DNA of 64,000 bases from Thermogemmatispora carboxidivorans (GCF_000702505.1 NZ_JNIM01000001.1:1178001-1242000), one strand, 5' to 3'; positions 17,577-26,272 are shown, counted from the stretch's first letter. Numbers and translations are program-made. The notes: a model not told the origin generated them from the sequence alone.

Positions 17577-18519
17577 GTTTGAGAAGCCCCTGGCGGAGCT
17601 AGAGAAGCGCATTGCCTCCCTGCAGCGTAAGGGGGAGCGCCTCCGCCCGGAGGAGCATGGCCAGTTGCAGGAGTACGAGCGCGAGCTGCGCCGTCGCACA
17701 GAGGAGATCTATCGCAGTCTAACGGCCTGGCAGACGGTTCAGGTGGCGCGTCACAAGGATCGTCCCTACACTGCCGATTTCATCCATCTGATGTGTGAGG
17801 AGTTCTTCGAGCTGCATGGCGATCGCCGCGTGGGCGATGATCACGCCATCATCGGCGGCCCGGCCCTCTTCAACGGGGAAACAGTGATGATCATCGGCCA
17901 CGAGAAGGGGCGCGGCATGCGCGAGAAGATGTATCATAACAACGGCATGCCTCACCCGGAGGGCTACCATAAGGCTATTCGCCTTATGGAGCAGGCCGAG
18001 AAATTCGGCTATCCGGTCATCTGCCTAGTCGATACTCAGGGGGCCTTCCCTGGCCTGGAGGATGAGGAGCGGGGTCAGGGCAGCGCTATTGCGGCCAGCC
18101 TCTATGCGATGGCTCGCCTGCGCGTACCCATCATTGCGGCGGTAATTGGTGAGGGAGGAAGCGGCGGCGCTCTGGCCATCAGTGTGGCTGACCGTCTGCT
18201 GATGTTAGAATATAGTATTTATACAGTTGCCGCTCCCGAGGCCGCCGCCTCGATTATCTGGCGCGATAAGGTCTATGCTCCCCAGGCGGCAGAGGCCATG
18301 CGCATCAGCGCGCGCGAGCTATATGCTTTGGGGCTGATCGATGATCTGGTACCTGAGCCCCTGGGCGGCGCTCACCATAACCATCGGCTGGCGGCGGAGA
18401 ATCTTAAGACGGCCCTCATTCACCATTTACAGGAGCTGAGGCAGATTCCTGTCGATCGACTGGTGCAGATGCGCTACGAGAAGTATCGCACTGTCGGACC
18501 ATTTGGTTTTGCCTCGTGA
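17560..18519 (+). CDS. accA: Acetyl-CoA carboxylase carboxyltransferase subunit alpha
   Basis: Partner of AccD in the carboxyltransferase half of acetyl-CoA carboxylase. The 319-residue protein starts MVYDLEFEKPLAELEKRI, as AccA proteins do (N-terminal helix-rich lid). It has the carboxyltransferase signatures DRPYTADFIHLMCEEFFELHGDR, GHEKGRGMREK, CLVDTQGAFPG, GEGGSGGALAI and the C-terminal AAASIIWRD. The ATG at 17560 has GGAGGAGG immediately upstream inside the accD tail; the frame extending to 17377 is only open by chance. accD-accA is thus a coupled pair with fixed stoichiometry. Confidence 0.97.
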   Translation: MVYDLEFEKPLAELEKRIASLQRKGERLRPEEHGQLQEYERELRRRTEEIYRSLTAWQTVQVARHKDRPYTADFIHLMCEEFFELHGDRRVGDDHAIIGGPALFNGETVMIIGHEKGRGMREKMYHNNGMPHPEGYHKAIRLMEQAEKFGYPVICLVDTQGAFPGLEDEERGQGSAIAASLYAMARLRVPIIAAVIGEGGSGGALAISVADRLLMLEYSIYTVAAPEAAASIIWRDKVYAPQAAEAMRISARELYALGLIDDLVPEPLGGAHHNHRLAAENLKTALIHHLQELRQIPVDRLVQMRYEKYRTVGPFGFAS

Positions 18520-18568
18520 GCATAAGAGGAGCCTGGAACGCACGGTTTTCTACTGGCTCACGCGGGGC

Positions 18569-18597
18569 TTGACGCCAGCGGCAGACTTCTGTATACT
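18569..18597 (+). promoter_or_regulatory. Strong promoter for the tRNA-Leu transcript
   Basis: TTGACG (18569-18574), 17 bp, TATACT (18592-18597). It is placed about 97 nt before the tRNA and directly in front of a hairpin that would form the transcript's 5' end. Confidence 0.7.
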
Positions 18598-18650
18598 GAA
18601 AGCTGTCAGACCGCCGAAGCGATATCCTCGCTGACGGGCTGGCAGCTTTC
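18598..18650 (+). ncRNA. Structured 5' leader of the tRNA-Leu transcript
   Basis: GAAAGCTGTCAG (18598-18609) pairs with CTGGCAGCTTTC (18639-18650), 12 bp with one G-U. An inner stem AGCGA/TCGCT (18618-18622 with 18628-18632) stacks inside. The fold begins almost exactly at the predicted transcription start. It could protect the precursor, guide RNase processing, or be a small RNA in its own right. Confidence 0.45.
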
Positions 18651-18693
18651 CTGAGTCTGGGCAGCTACCTCTGGTGTCGCTGCTAGCTCCAGA

Positions 18694-18774
18694 GCCGGTG
18701 TGGCGGAACGGTATACGCGCCTGTCTCAAAAACAGGTCCCGCAAGGGTTGTGAGTTCGAGTCTCACCACCGGCA
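18694..18774 (+). tRNA. tRNA-Leu (anticodon CAA)
   Basis: Acceptor stem GCCGGTG (18694-18700) pairs with CACCGGC (18767-18773), followed by discriminator A. The anticodon stem is CCTGT/ACAGG with loop CTCAAAA, giving anticodon CAA (18727-18729) for UUG codons. A variable arm typical of class II tRNAs (Leu) follows, and the T arm is GTGAG-TTCGAGT-CTCAC. CCA is not encoded. An IS200/IS605-like end lies about 260 bp downstream. Confidence 0.95.
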
Positions 18775-19035
18775 CCTCCCTAAAGACGTACCACTCTCGT
18801 CTCCCTGGATTCCTCCCGAGGAGGAGGCTAGCTTCCTGCTTGCCCTCCGCTGAGGGAGCATTTTAGCCTCTCTCAGAGTATCATGCTCCTCGTGAAGCCA
18901 AAGGCGCTGACTGGTCGGTTAGCAGCGGCTTCGTCTCACTCTACAGGAGGGTAGGTTAACCCATGCCACAGTGCTGTCCTGTCCTGCGGGGCAGTGGACT
19001 GCTGTCGACCAGCCCAGGCTGACAGGGCTGCGGGC

Positions 19036-19066
19036 AAGCCCCTGGCTTGAACCAGGGGGCATTGAC
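19036..19066 (+). mobile_element. IS200/IS605-type end remnant
   Basis: Hairpin CCCCTGG-cttgaa-CCAGGGG (19039-19058) followed by CATTGAC, closely resembling the right end seen at 14965-14985 and IS605-family right ends generally. No transposase sequence lies next to it, so this is a solitary scar or a small palindromic element. Confidence 0.4.
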
Positions 19067-19075
19067 GCCAGAGAG

Positions 19076-19131
19076 GAAGAGGGCGGGATGAAGCCCTACT
19101 TGTAGAGAAGCTCATCCCGCTCTCTTCTTTT
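19076..19131 (+). terminator. Rho-independent terminator-like hairpin
   Basis: GAAGAGGGCGGGATGA (19076-19091) pairs with TCATCCCGCTCTCTTC (19112-19127), 16 bp with one G-U, loop 20 nt, then TTTT. It would end rightward transcription coming from the tRNA region before the convergent exporter gene. Confidence 0.65.
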
Positions 19132-19169
19132 CGATTCTGGTCTGGCTGCGTGAACTGAGATGTGGCTCT

Positions 19170-20297
19170 CTAGCTATGGAAGGCGAAGACGCCGAAGATG
19201 AGAGAGGCGAGTAACAAGGCAAAGAGCGTATTAAAGAGGGTGGCCAGACCGTAGACCAGTACTGGGCGTAGTCCAGCCTCTCTGAAGCCCTCTAGCCGGA
19301 AGCCCAGACCGATGCTCACGAAGGCCAGTGTAAAGAACCAGGTGCGCAGCGCGTTAAGATCGTTAATAATCGCCTGACTGGACTGTAGTAGGTGCAGGTT
19401 GATCAGGACTGTCATGACTAGTGAGGCGAGAATGAAGCCGATGACGAACTTGGGGAAGCGCGTGAAAATCTCGCTCCAGCGCGGTCGCTCGCGCCCGCTG
19501 TCCCGTTCGACGCGCGTAATCCAGTAGAGGGTAAGCAGGAAAGCAATCAGGCCGATGAGTGCATTCTGCGAGAGCTTGACAACGGTGGCATACTGCAGGG
19601 CCGCCTGCCCGGCAATGGCACCGCTGGCCGTGACGGCAGCGGTGGTATCGATGTTCCCTCCGATCCAGGCCCCGGCTACTGCCTGACTAAGGTGCAGCCA
19701 GTGGGCGATGAGTGGCTGCAGAAAGATGAGTGGCAGCGAGAAGACAATCACCAGGCTGGCAACATAGCCCAACTGCTCGCGCTTGGCCTGCACCGCCGCC
19801 GCGGCAGCGATGGCCGCGCTGACGCCGCAGATCGAAACGGAGGCGGCGATCAGGGCGCGCAGATGACGCTCTAACTTGAAGGCCCCTCCAAGGAACCAGG
19901 CTGTCAAGAAGACCGAGCTGATCAGCAGGACGGCCTGAATGATGCCCCCGATGCCAATTTTGAGCAAGTCAAAGAGGTTCAGACCAGCCCCCAGGAGAAT
20001 GACGCCGGTTTTAAGAAATAGCTCGGTGCGAAAGGCAGCAGCCAGCCGCTCACGCCAGCCCAAGAGTGTCAGAATGCCATTGGCCAGAAGGCCTAGCGCA
20101 ATGGCATAGACGGGAAATTCAATGCTGCTGAGGGTGCGCCGGACATTCCCACTGAAAAAGGTGGGCAGAACCTTGGTTAGCCACCACACGGCCACGCTCA
20201 ATGCGAAGACGATCAGCAGGGAGCCAAACAGGGTAAGCCAGAAGGCTGCTGGCCTGCGCTCGCCTGATGCGGAAATAACTGATGTGCTTGTGCTCAC
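19170..20297 (-). CDS. YeiH-family putative sulfate exporter
   Basis: An integral membrane protein of 375 residues with about 10-11 hydrophobic segments. Family features include EFPVYAIALGLLANGIL, ELFLKTGVILLGAGLNLFDLLKIG, ICGVSAAIAAAAAV and GAWIGGNIDTTAAVTASGAI. The family (formerly UPF0324) is annotated as putative sulfate exporter; the substrate is experimentally poorly defined. The GTG/ATG region at 20297 lies just downstream of a 73-codon membrane-protein gene, so the two probably form an operon. The protein ends 40 nt from the facing terminator hairpin. Confidence 0.85.
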   Translation of the reverse strand: MSTSTSVISASGERRPAAFWLTLFGSLLIVFALSVAVWWLTKVLPTFFSGNVRRTLSSIEFPVYAIALGLLANGILTLLGWRERLAAAFRTELFLKTGVILLGAGLNLFDLLKIGIGGIIQAVLLISSVFLTAWFLGGAFKLERHLRALIAASVSICGVSAAIAAAAAVQAKREQLGYVASLVIVFSLPLIFLQPLIAHWLHLSQAVAGAWIGGNIDTTAAVTASGAIAGQAALQYATVVKLSQNALIGLIAFLLTLYWITRVERDSGRERPRWSEIFTRFPKFVIGFILASLVMTVLINLHLLQSSQAIINDLNALRTWFFTLAFVSIGLGFRLEGFREAGLRPVLVYGLATLFNTLFALLLASLIFGVFAFHS

Positions 20298-20398
20298 GTC
20301 TCGCTCCTCCTTTCCTTTCCTTTGCTGGGCCGCTGGTCCAGCTCAGCAGGGTAAGCGAAAAACCGATCAACCGGATGAATCACTGTCCGTCTTACCCG

Positions 20399-20620
20399 TT
20401 ACGGGATGGAGTGCAGGATACGGGTGATGATCAGGACAACCAGGGCCAGCCCCAGAATGAGGGCCCACCAGTCTTCATTGAGCAGACGGTACCACGGGCG
20501 GACAGCGACGCTGCCGCTAGCCTGTGTAAGTGCCTCCTGGTTGATCTCGCTGGCAGGTACTCCTTCTGCCAGCTGATCGGCTTTGTTGTTTGGCAAGGGC
20601 AGGTTTTCCTCTGTAGCCAT
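20399..20620 (-). CDS. Small single-pass membrane protein, partner of the YeiH-type exporter
   Basis: A 73-residue protein: polar, acidic N-terminus (ATEENLPLPNNKADQLAEG), then one transmembrane helix near the C-terminus (WWALILGLALVVLIITRIL). The ATG at 20620 is preceded by AGGAGG at good spacing, so I prefer it over the upstream in-frame start at 20650. It lies about 100 bp upstream of the exporter on the same strand. Small helper proteins beside YeiH homologues have been annotated as hypothetical; a subunit or regulator role is inference from position only. Confidence 0.65.
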   Translation of the reverse strand: MATEENLPLPNNKADQLAEGVPASEINQEALTQASGSVAVRPWYRLLNEDWWALILGLALVVLIITRILHSIP

Positions 20621-20985
20621 CGTCTTTTCCTCCTTCTTGTACTTGACCAAGTGTTGGCTCCTGGAGCGGCCCCAGGCGCTCTAGATGCTGGTAGTAGACG
20701 GCTCCTACGCACGTCACAAGGGCCTTCCTGCCGGGTCCGTGGCTGCTGCTGAGAGCCAGCCTCTAATGTTGATATTGTTGATTAATTTAGTAATGAAAGT
20801 GTGCCATAGCAAGAGGCCGGCTGTCAAGGTCCAGGCGAGAAAGTTGGTTTGCCGGCAGAGAGAGCGTGCGCAGAAAGACAGGAGAGGGGCGCTCTTGGTG
20901 GGCTGCTCTATACTAGGGGAGGAGAAAAGCGATGAGCCTGGTGCGTGATTCCTGACGAAGCAAAGGCGCTCATCGCGCCTGCTGT
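20621..20985. other. Upstream region of the exporter operon
   Basis: No gene. An AT-rich patch (about 20766-20796, on a GC-rich background) is the likeliest place for the minus-strand promoter of the exporter pair, but I cannot define hexamers with confidence. Confidence 0.35.
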
Positions 20986-21078
20986 GCGTTGCAGGGAACA
21001 GTCACGCTGGCTGCTCCCTGCAACGCTGCCAATACCAGGTGGGTGCTGGTTAGATCTGCCGGTGCCCTGCAGCGTGAC
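20986..21078 (+). ncRNA. Structured intergenic element with alternative pairing
   Basis: GCGTTGCAGGGA (20986-20997) is exactly complementary to TCCCTGCAACGC (21015-21026). GTCACGCTG in its loop (21001-21009) is complementary to CAGCGTGAC downstream (21070-21078), which allows a pseudoknot or a switch. The 5' arm could also pair with CCCTGCAGCG at 21065-21074. No gene overlaps it. It may be a regulatory RNA or a small palindromic repeat; I cannot match it to a known riboswitch class. Confidence 0.45.
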
Positions 21079-21242
21079 TACGGCTTTCGCTACAGACCCA
21101 TCCGTTGACGAGGCTCCACGTCTCCTTTCACTCAGCTCCTGGGCTGGATCTCTCGATGCGATCGCTACTTGCTCTTCTCCGCCCCGTGTTGACCGGCCTG
21201 GCAGCCACTGTTTTTCAAGTGAAAAGACTGGAACCACGGTTG

Positions 21243-21248
21243 TATAAT
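21243..21248 (+). promoter_or_regulatory. -10 element for the HNH endonuclease gene
   Basis: A perfect TATAAT lies 46 nt before the preferred start codon at 21294. Only a weak -35 (TGAAAA at 21220-21225, 17 bp spacer) is present. Confidence 0.4.
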
Positions 21249-21293
21249 AAAGCATATTTCCGCAAGCATCCTCCGATGGGAAGGAGCAGGCTG

Positions 21294-22283
21294 ATGGTCA
21301 CGTGCAAGCGCTGTGGAAGGACCATGCAAGGGGTCACTGCTTTTCTCCTCTTTAAGAGAGACCTTATGCTTTGTCGAGCTTGTGATTGGCAATTACAAAA
21401 GATTGCGGAAAACTACCGTCGAATCTTCGTGGCGACCTTTAGCGAAGGCGTTTTCAGCATGGAGCGGTGGTCGCAGTTGCGAGCGGATGCTCTGGCGGCA
21501 GGAGTAGAGGAAGAGCGGCTGCTCGCGGTCATTCGTTATGAGGCTGTCGGCGTGATTGAACGGGTCCTAAGTCGTGCTACCGCCAGTGCACCCCTCACCG
21601 ATGAGACGGAGGCGCTTGTGCGTCGGCTCATAGTGCTCTTTCGTATCCCTCCTGAGCAGGCCCACCGGCTACATCGACGTCTTCTCATTCTTAACATCTA
21701 TCGGGGGCGTCTCCCGTCAGTGGCTCACCACGAACTGGAAAGGCAAGGGTTACGTCTGGAGTCCGACGAGATCTGTCACCTGCTTGTGCCAGTCACCTAT
21801 TATCGTCTCAGTCCGACTACCCCCAGGCCGGTGGCGGGGCAGCTACTTGCTTCCAACAAAAAACTTCGTTTTCTGTCTCCGACGGGGGGAACGACCATTC
21901 CCTGGAGCTCTGTGATGCGCATTCAGCTCGCCAGGATGGGCCAGCCACCGCAGCAAGGTCTTCAGCTCGAACTCAGCAAGAAAGCTGGCAGCGGCTTTTA
22001 CCTCTTGCCTGATCCTGAGGTAGCCTGTGCCATCATCGACACCCTGGTACGGATGGCCAAGCGTCAACTGGTGCTCGTCGATGAAGCCAGCAGCCGTCAC
22101 ATTCCCCAAGAGGTACGGATCGCTGTTTGGCAGAGAGATGGGGGCCGCTGCGTCGAATGTGGTGCAACTGAATATCTCGAGTTTGATCACATCATTCCGC
22201 TCAGCAAGGGCGGAGCTACAAGCGTCGACAATTTGCAGTTACTCTGCCGTAAATGCAATGCGCGAAAGCGAGATCTTCTCTAG
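21294..22283 (+). CDS. HNH endonuclease with N-terminal zinc ribbon and PH-like domain
   Basis: A 329-residue protein. It opens with a zinc-ribbon-like [10 protein letters not shown] and CRAC pair about 25 residues later. A helical region follows, then a beta-rich segment ([29 protein letters not shown]...) resembling a bacterial PH/GRAM-like domain. It ends in a classical HNH domain: [35 protein letters not shown]. Such C-terminal HNH domains are found in restriction-type and repair nucleases. The target is unknown. ATG 21294 has AAGGAG 7 nt upstream and is preferred over the longer frame from 21105. It stands alone, with a terminator-like hairpin after it. Confidence 0.8.
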   Translation: MVTCKRCGRTMQGVTAFLLFKRDLMLCRACDWQLQKIAENYRRIFVATFSEGVFSMERWSQLRADALAAGVEEERLLAVIRYEAVGVIERVLSRATASAPLTDETEALVRRLIVLFRIPPEQAHRLHRRLLILNIYRGRLPSVAHHELERQGLRLESDEICHLLVPVTYYRLSPTTPRPVAGQLLASNKKLRFLSPTGGTTIPWSSVMRIQLARMGQPPQQGLQLELSKKAGSGFYLLPDPEVACAIIDTLVRMAKRQLVLVDEASSRHIPQEVRIAVWQRDGGRCVECGATEYLEFDHIIPLSKGGATSVDNLQLLCRKCNARKRDLL

Positions 22284-22333
22284 AACAGCACGTACATCCT
22301 GTGCCGAGCGATTGAGGGCAACCCCTGTGGCCG

Positions 22334-22366
22334 GGGGAGCAGCCGTAGCGACTGCTCCCCTTGGTT
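22334..22366. terminator. Hairpin between convergent HNH and lanM genes
   Basis: GGGGAGCAG (22334-22342) pairs with CTGCTCCCC (22352-22360), loop 9 nt, followed by TTGGTT on the plus strand. The stem is symmetric, so it may serve both converging transcripts. The U-tract is poor. Confidence 0.45.
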
Positions 22367-22464
22367 CCGAACTGGGTCGAACCTCTTCCCCGCTCCTATG
22401 GGTCTGGCCTGTCTGCCAGCTCCGTAACAGTGTGTGAAGGACGTCTGTGCTCAGCGGGCTCCGT

Positions 22465-25400
22465 TCAGACTGCTGGCGGTGAGTATCCGGCAGGTGGAGA
22501 GAGCAGCAGTACTGATGGAACGCGCTCGGGGGACGCCAGGCGCAGGAGCGCAAAGCCGGCTCCAGCCAGCCCCGTCATCAATCCAGGTGTTTCCACACCG
22601 AACGGCACTCCGCAGACCCAGCCCTGGTGCTCCATATTCTCCAGCAAGGCGGCGGCAATGCGTGGGATGTGCTCAGCGAAGGCCTCGCCAGGCAGCAGAC
22701 GCGCTGCAGAGATCAAGATATCCAGGTTTCCCAGGTCGCCGTGACAAAGGGAGTGGTTCAGACCAAAACCCTGGGTCAGGGTCGTGCGCAGACCGGCCTT
22801 GATCTCCTCTCTGAGCGCTTGATCGTCGAGCAGAGAGAGCAGAGCCAGACGCGAGAGAGCGACGCCGGGCGCGCCATGACACCAGGCCACCATATATTTC
22901 TCGCCCGCCGGCTGCCCGGCACCGGCACTGGAAGAAGGTGGACGCTGGCGCAGATCAAGCCAATTCTGGCGTGAGGGTGAAAAAAGCGTACGTTCATAGG
23001 TCAGCGCTGCACTGGCCATCTCCGCAAAGCGAGGCTCTCCACTGGCCTGGGCTAACTGCATCAGATACAAGGCGATCCCGGCGTTTCCGTGGGCAAAACC
23101 GGCCAGCGCGACCGGCTGACGTGCCGTTGGCCAGCCGCAGCCGCCCCGGGCTTGGAGTTGGGCGTGAGCAAGCAGATGCTCGCCGCAGCGGACGGCAGCC
23201 GCCAGCGTTTCGGGCGAGGGAGACACAGCCTGCAGGCAGAGCAAGGTCGCGATGGCGCCTGCTGCTCCGCCGATCACATCGTAGACCTGATCCTGCTCGA
23301 TCTTCTCCACGAGCAGAGGGACCAGCTCCTCCGCCTGGCGATGGAGCGCTGGCTCGTGCCAGAGGGTCCCCAGATGGCAGAAGAGGTAGATCAACGAGCC
23401 GAGGCCGTTGAAAGCGCCAATGCCGTAGGCACGGGGGAAGTACTTGCGGCGCATGATCTGCTGCTGAATCGTACGCAGGGCCATCCGTGCCAGCTCAGTG
23501 TGGCGCTGCTCGCCTGTCAGATAGCCCAGATAGGCCAGAAAGAGGGCGATGCCGGCCAGACCATTGTAGAGATCGCCATCGGCGGGCAGTAGGTGCCACT
23601 CGCGATCATTCACCGGTGTCACGCCCAGCCAGCCCACATATTCCCCCTGGTAGAGAGCAAACTGGCGCAAGCGGTTACCGATCGCCGAAGCGGCGGCCAG
23701 CAGCCGCTCCAGGGTAGGCGGAGTGTGAGCGGGATGCAGCTCCAGGCGTGTATAGCTCTGGGGAGTAGTGGCGTCAATCATGCTTGTGAAAGAAGCGCGA
23801 ATAATCCACAGCTGCTTTTCCAGATCCAGCTCGCTCAACTCAGCCAGACGTCGGCGCACCACTTCCAGGCCAGGCTCGCTGAAGAACGCCGGCAGGCGCT
23901 CGCCCTCTGAGGTGAAGAGGTCGGTCGAGGCTGCCGTGGTGGTGAAAACGGGAATATCCCCGCGCCACAGGTCACGCCGCTCAGCGGGAATCAGCGGCAC
24001 CAGGTAAGGGAGGCGCTCCGTGGTGGCCCACAGCCGGTCAAAGAGGCGATCCCGCTCCAGGGCGTCGCGCAACACATTAGGATGCAGGCTATCGACCAGC
24101 AGCTGCGTGTAGATCCTGGTTGGACGCAGCACGCAGCGGACCTCGGCCTCGGCAAAGCGCGGAAGGTAGGTCTCGAGCAGCTCTGAGCGCTGGGCCATGA
24201 GAAGGCGGTAAGCGCGAGTGAAGCCCTCGATGAGGCACTGGCTATAATCCAGGACATTGATATCCTGATCATTGAGGCGCGGGCGATTCTCTTTCACGGG
24301 CAGTTCGACCCGCTCATTGGCCAGGCGCATCTCATCGGTGCCTGTGCCCTTCCATCTGGGAACGGGACGCGGCGAGAGCTGGCCGGGCTGACCGCCGAGG
24401 CCGCTCATATCGATCCCCTCACCCTCCTGGTTCGACCAGAGGCGCTGTGGCAACAAGCCCACACGCAGCACCGAATGGCCGATGGCCTCCAGACCCGGTG
24501 CGCCCTGGGCCTGCAGCACCTCGGGATTGATCTGGGGTAAAAAGAGCGTCTCCAAATCGATCAGCATAGGATACTCGCCAGCAGCGATAATGTTCTCCGC
24601 GTGGAAATCCGAGGCCTCCAGCGCATAGAGCAGGGCCAGATATGCCCCCTGACGTTGATAGAAACGCTCGATCTCCTCGCGAGAAGAACAGTGGCGAGCC
24701 TGGACGAACTCCACCCAGCCGTAGTGACCCCGGTCAAGGACCGTCAGCGTACGCAAGGGTGGGCTGAAACCCCGTGTGTTCATCCAGGCGAGCAGCTCCT
24801 GAAAATGGCGATCGATGGCCAGCGAGCGTGGCTTATAGACCAGGCGAAACCCCGAGTCCCAGCGCAGCAAGATCACACTCTGCCCGTTGCGATGCAGGTC
24901 GCCGGCCCCCTGGTGGATCTCGCATAGCGAGCCGGCCTTTCCACTGATGTGGAAAGTAGAGCAGATCAGTGGCCAATCGTCGGCGAGGCGCTTCAGCAGC
25001 TCCAGCGAGCGACAAACCCAGCGCTCCAGCGTCTCTGTCACCAAACGAGCCAGCACGACGTATTCTTGCAGAAAATCGAGTGTTGCCTCGCGCTTACTCA
25101 GCTGCTCCAGAAAATACTGAAAGCGCTCTTCCGCAGTGGCCCCCTGTAAGCGGCCCTGAACCCGTGCGACATGAAGCTCCAGGACGATAGCGCGCGAAAT
25201 CGAGGGGAGCAACAGCCCGGGGATATTGCGTGCCAGGAGATCAAGGACCCTCTCGGGGTCGAACGAGAAGGAGGGAGAGCGCTGGGCCAGCTCCCGCAAG
25301 CCTGCGGCCAGCTTTTGTCTGGCGTGCCTGATCAGCGGCAGCAAAGGATGGAGGAATGAGCGCGTATGGCTCCCTTCCTCCAGACCCGGCAGGGGAGAAG

Positions 25401-25821
25401 ACCAGGCTGCCCCGCCCTCTTCTTCCTGGTCGGTTGGGCTGGCGTCGGGAGTCGAAAAGGCCTCACTGAGAGCCAGAAGCCAGGCGGGAGGGGTAGGGCA
25501 ACGTGCGCGCAGGGCCTCGGCGGGTTCGCCCAACAGGAGCAGCAGCTCCTCCTCTCCTAATCCATCGAGCGCAAGGCGGGCGGCAAAGCGACCCTCTTCC
25601 TCGCTCATGGCCGGTAGCTCTTTCCAGCGCTGCAGGCGCTGCCGGGCCCGGGCCTGGGCCTCCGCATCAAGCGAATCCAGGCCAGGAGCAAATGGGGTCG
25701 TGCGCAACAAGGCCAGACGCTCGCTCAAAGTCAGAGCGCGGTACCAGCCGGCCTCTTGCCAGCGACCCTGCGGGTAGGAAGAAACGGAAGCGGTGATAGT
25801 CTCGCTCGTTGTCTCGCTCAT
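22465..25821 (-). CDS. lanM: Type 2 lanthipeptide synthetase LanM
   Basis: A bifunctional enzyme that phosphorylates and dehydrates Ser/Thr of a precursor peptide and then adds Cys thiols to form (methyl)lanthionine rings. The 1118-residue product has the N-terminal DUF4135 dehydratase region (about residues 140-700, with LLRWDSGFRLVYKPRSL and FHAENII) and a C-terminal LanC cyclase. The cyclase zinc and active-site motifs are GFAHGNAGIALY, WCHGAPGVALSR and LCHGDLGNLDI. ATG 25821 starts MSETTSETI; the frame extends 11 codons further but that start is less likely. The gene lies 541 bp downstream of the precursor gene on the same strand, separated by a stem-loop, as expected for limited read-through from an abundant precursor mRNA. 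Confidence 0.95.
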   Translation of the reverse strand: MSETTSETITASVSSYPQGRWQEAGWYRALTLSERLALLRTTPFAPGLDSLDAEAQARARQRLQRWKELPAMSEEEGRFAARLALDGLGEEELLLLLGEPAEALRARCPTPPAWLLALSEAFSTPDASPTDQEEEGGAAWSSPLPGLEEGSHTRSFLHPLLPLIRHARQKLAAGLRELAQRSPSFSFDPERVLDLLARNIPGLLLPSISRAIVLELHVARVQGRLQGATAEERFQYFLEQLSKREATLDFLQEYVVLARLVTETLERWVCRSLELLKRLADDWPLICSTFHISGKAGSLCEIHQGAGDLHRNGQSVILLRWDSGFRLVYKPRSLAIDRHFQELLAWMNTRGFSPPLRTLTVLDRGHYGWVEFVQARHCSSREEIERFYQRQGAYLALLYALEASDFHAENIIAAGEYPMLIDLETLFLPQINPEVLQAQGAPGLEAIGHSVLRVGLLPQRLWSNQEGEGIDMSGLGGQPGQLSPRPVPRWKGTGTDEMRLANERVELPVKENRPRLNDQDINVLDYSQCLIEGFTRAYRLLMAQRSELLETYLPRFAEAEVRCVLRPTRIYTQLLVDSLHPNVLRDALERDRLFDRLWATTERLPYLVPLIPAERRDLWRGDIPVFTTTAASTDLFTSEGERLPAFFSEPGLEVVRRRLAELSELDLEKQLWIIRASFTSMIDATTPQSYTRLELHPAHTPPTLERLLAAASAIGNRLRQFALYQGEYVGWLGVTPVNDREWHLLPADGDLYNGLAGIALFLAYLGYLTGEQRHTELARMALRTIQQQIMRRKYFPRAYGIGAFNGLGSLIYLFCHLGTLWHEPALHRQAEELVPLLVEKIEQDQVYDVIGGAAGAIATLLCLQAVSPSPETLAAAVRCGEHLLAHAQLQARGGCGWPTARQPVALAGFAHGNAGIALYLMQLAQASGEPRFAEMASAALTYERTLFSPSRQNWLDLRQRPPSSSAGAGQPAGEKYMVAWCHGAPGVALSRLALLSLLDDQALREEIKAGLRTTLTQGFGLNHSLCHGDLGNLDILISAARLLPGEAFAEHIPRIAAALLENMEHQGWVCGVPFGVETPGLMTGLAGAGFALLRLASPERVPSVLLLSPPAGYSPPAV

Positions 25822-26221
25822 GGAATCACATGCTGAGATGCAGCGCAGGGGCAAGCGATCCCGCCGCCTTGGTCAGCGGTAAGGATACTGGGTCTGCGCC
25901 GTATCTCCTTTCTTTCTTCTTCATTGCTCGGTCGTTACCGATGGGATGCTGCAGCACTTGTTGCCTGCTGCTCATGTGGCCTGTCAACATGGAAGAATAG
26001 AGGTGAGCGGCGCGAAAAGATCTGCAACCGCTGGAAGATAAAGAGCGCGGTGGTGGCTGATCTCAACTGACCTGCAGAGTGCGAGCCGTTAACGGTCGAC
26101 TCGATCATCTGGCATTCCCGAAGCGAAGGTTTGACCTGGCTTGGCGCAAGCGCTGACAGATAAAGGAAGAGCTGGGGATAGGGTTCCCGAATGCGAGAGT
26201 TTGATGGGCGCCTGCTCATCT
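25822..26221. other. lanA-lanM intergenic region, distal part
   Basis: No gene is supported; short frames here lack ribosome sites and do not resemble precursor peptides. Together with the operator-like and stem-loop signals at 26222-26272 it forms the unusually long lanA-lanM gap. Confidence 0.4.
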
Positions 26222-26236
26222 CCTATCCTGGATAGG
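26222..26236. promoter_or_regulatory. 7-bp palindrome, possible operator
   Basis: CCTATCC-T-GGATAGG is a perfect inverted repeat located just after the lanA stem-loop and ahead of lanM on the minus strand. It is a candidate regulator site for lanM expression. Confidence 0.3.
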
Positions 26237-26243
26237 TGAACAA

Positions 26244-26272
26244 GCGCCAGGAGGCTAAGCCTCAACTGGCGC
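26244..26272 (-). terminator. Stem-loop attenuator downstream of lanA
   Basis: GCGCCAG (26244-26250) pairs with CTGGCGC (26266-26272), and GAGGC/GCCTC stack inside, giving a 12-bp stem with an AA bulge. On the minus strand it follows the lanA stop by about 90 nt and is followed by TTGTT. It would favour lanA mRNA over lanM mRNA. Confidence 0.5.
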
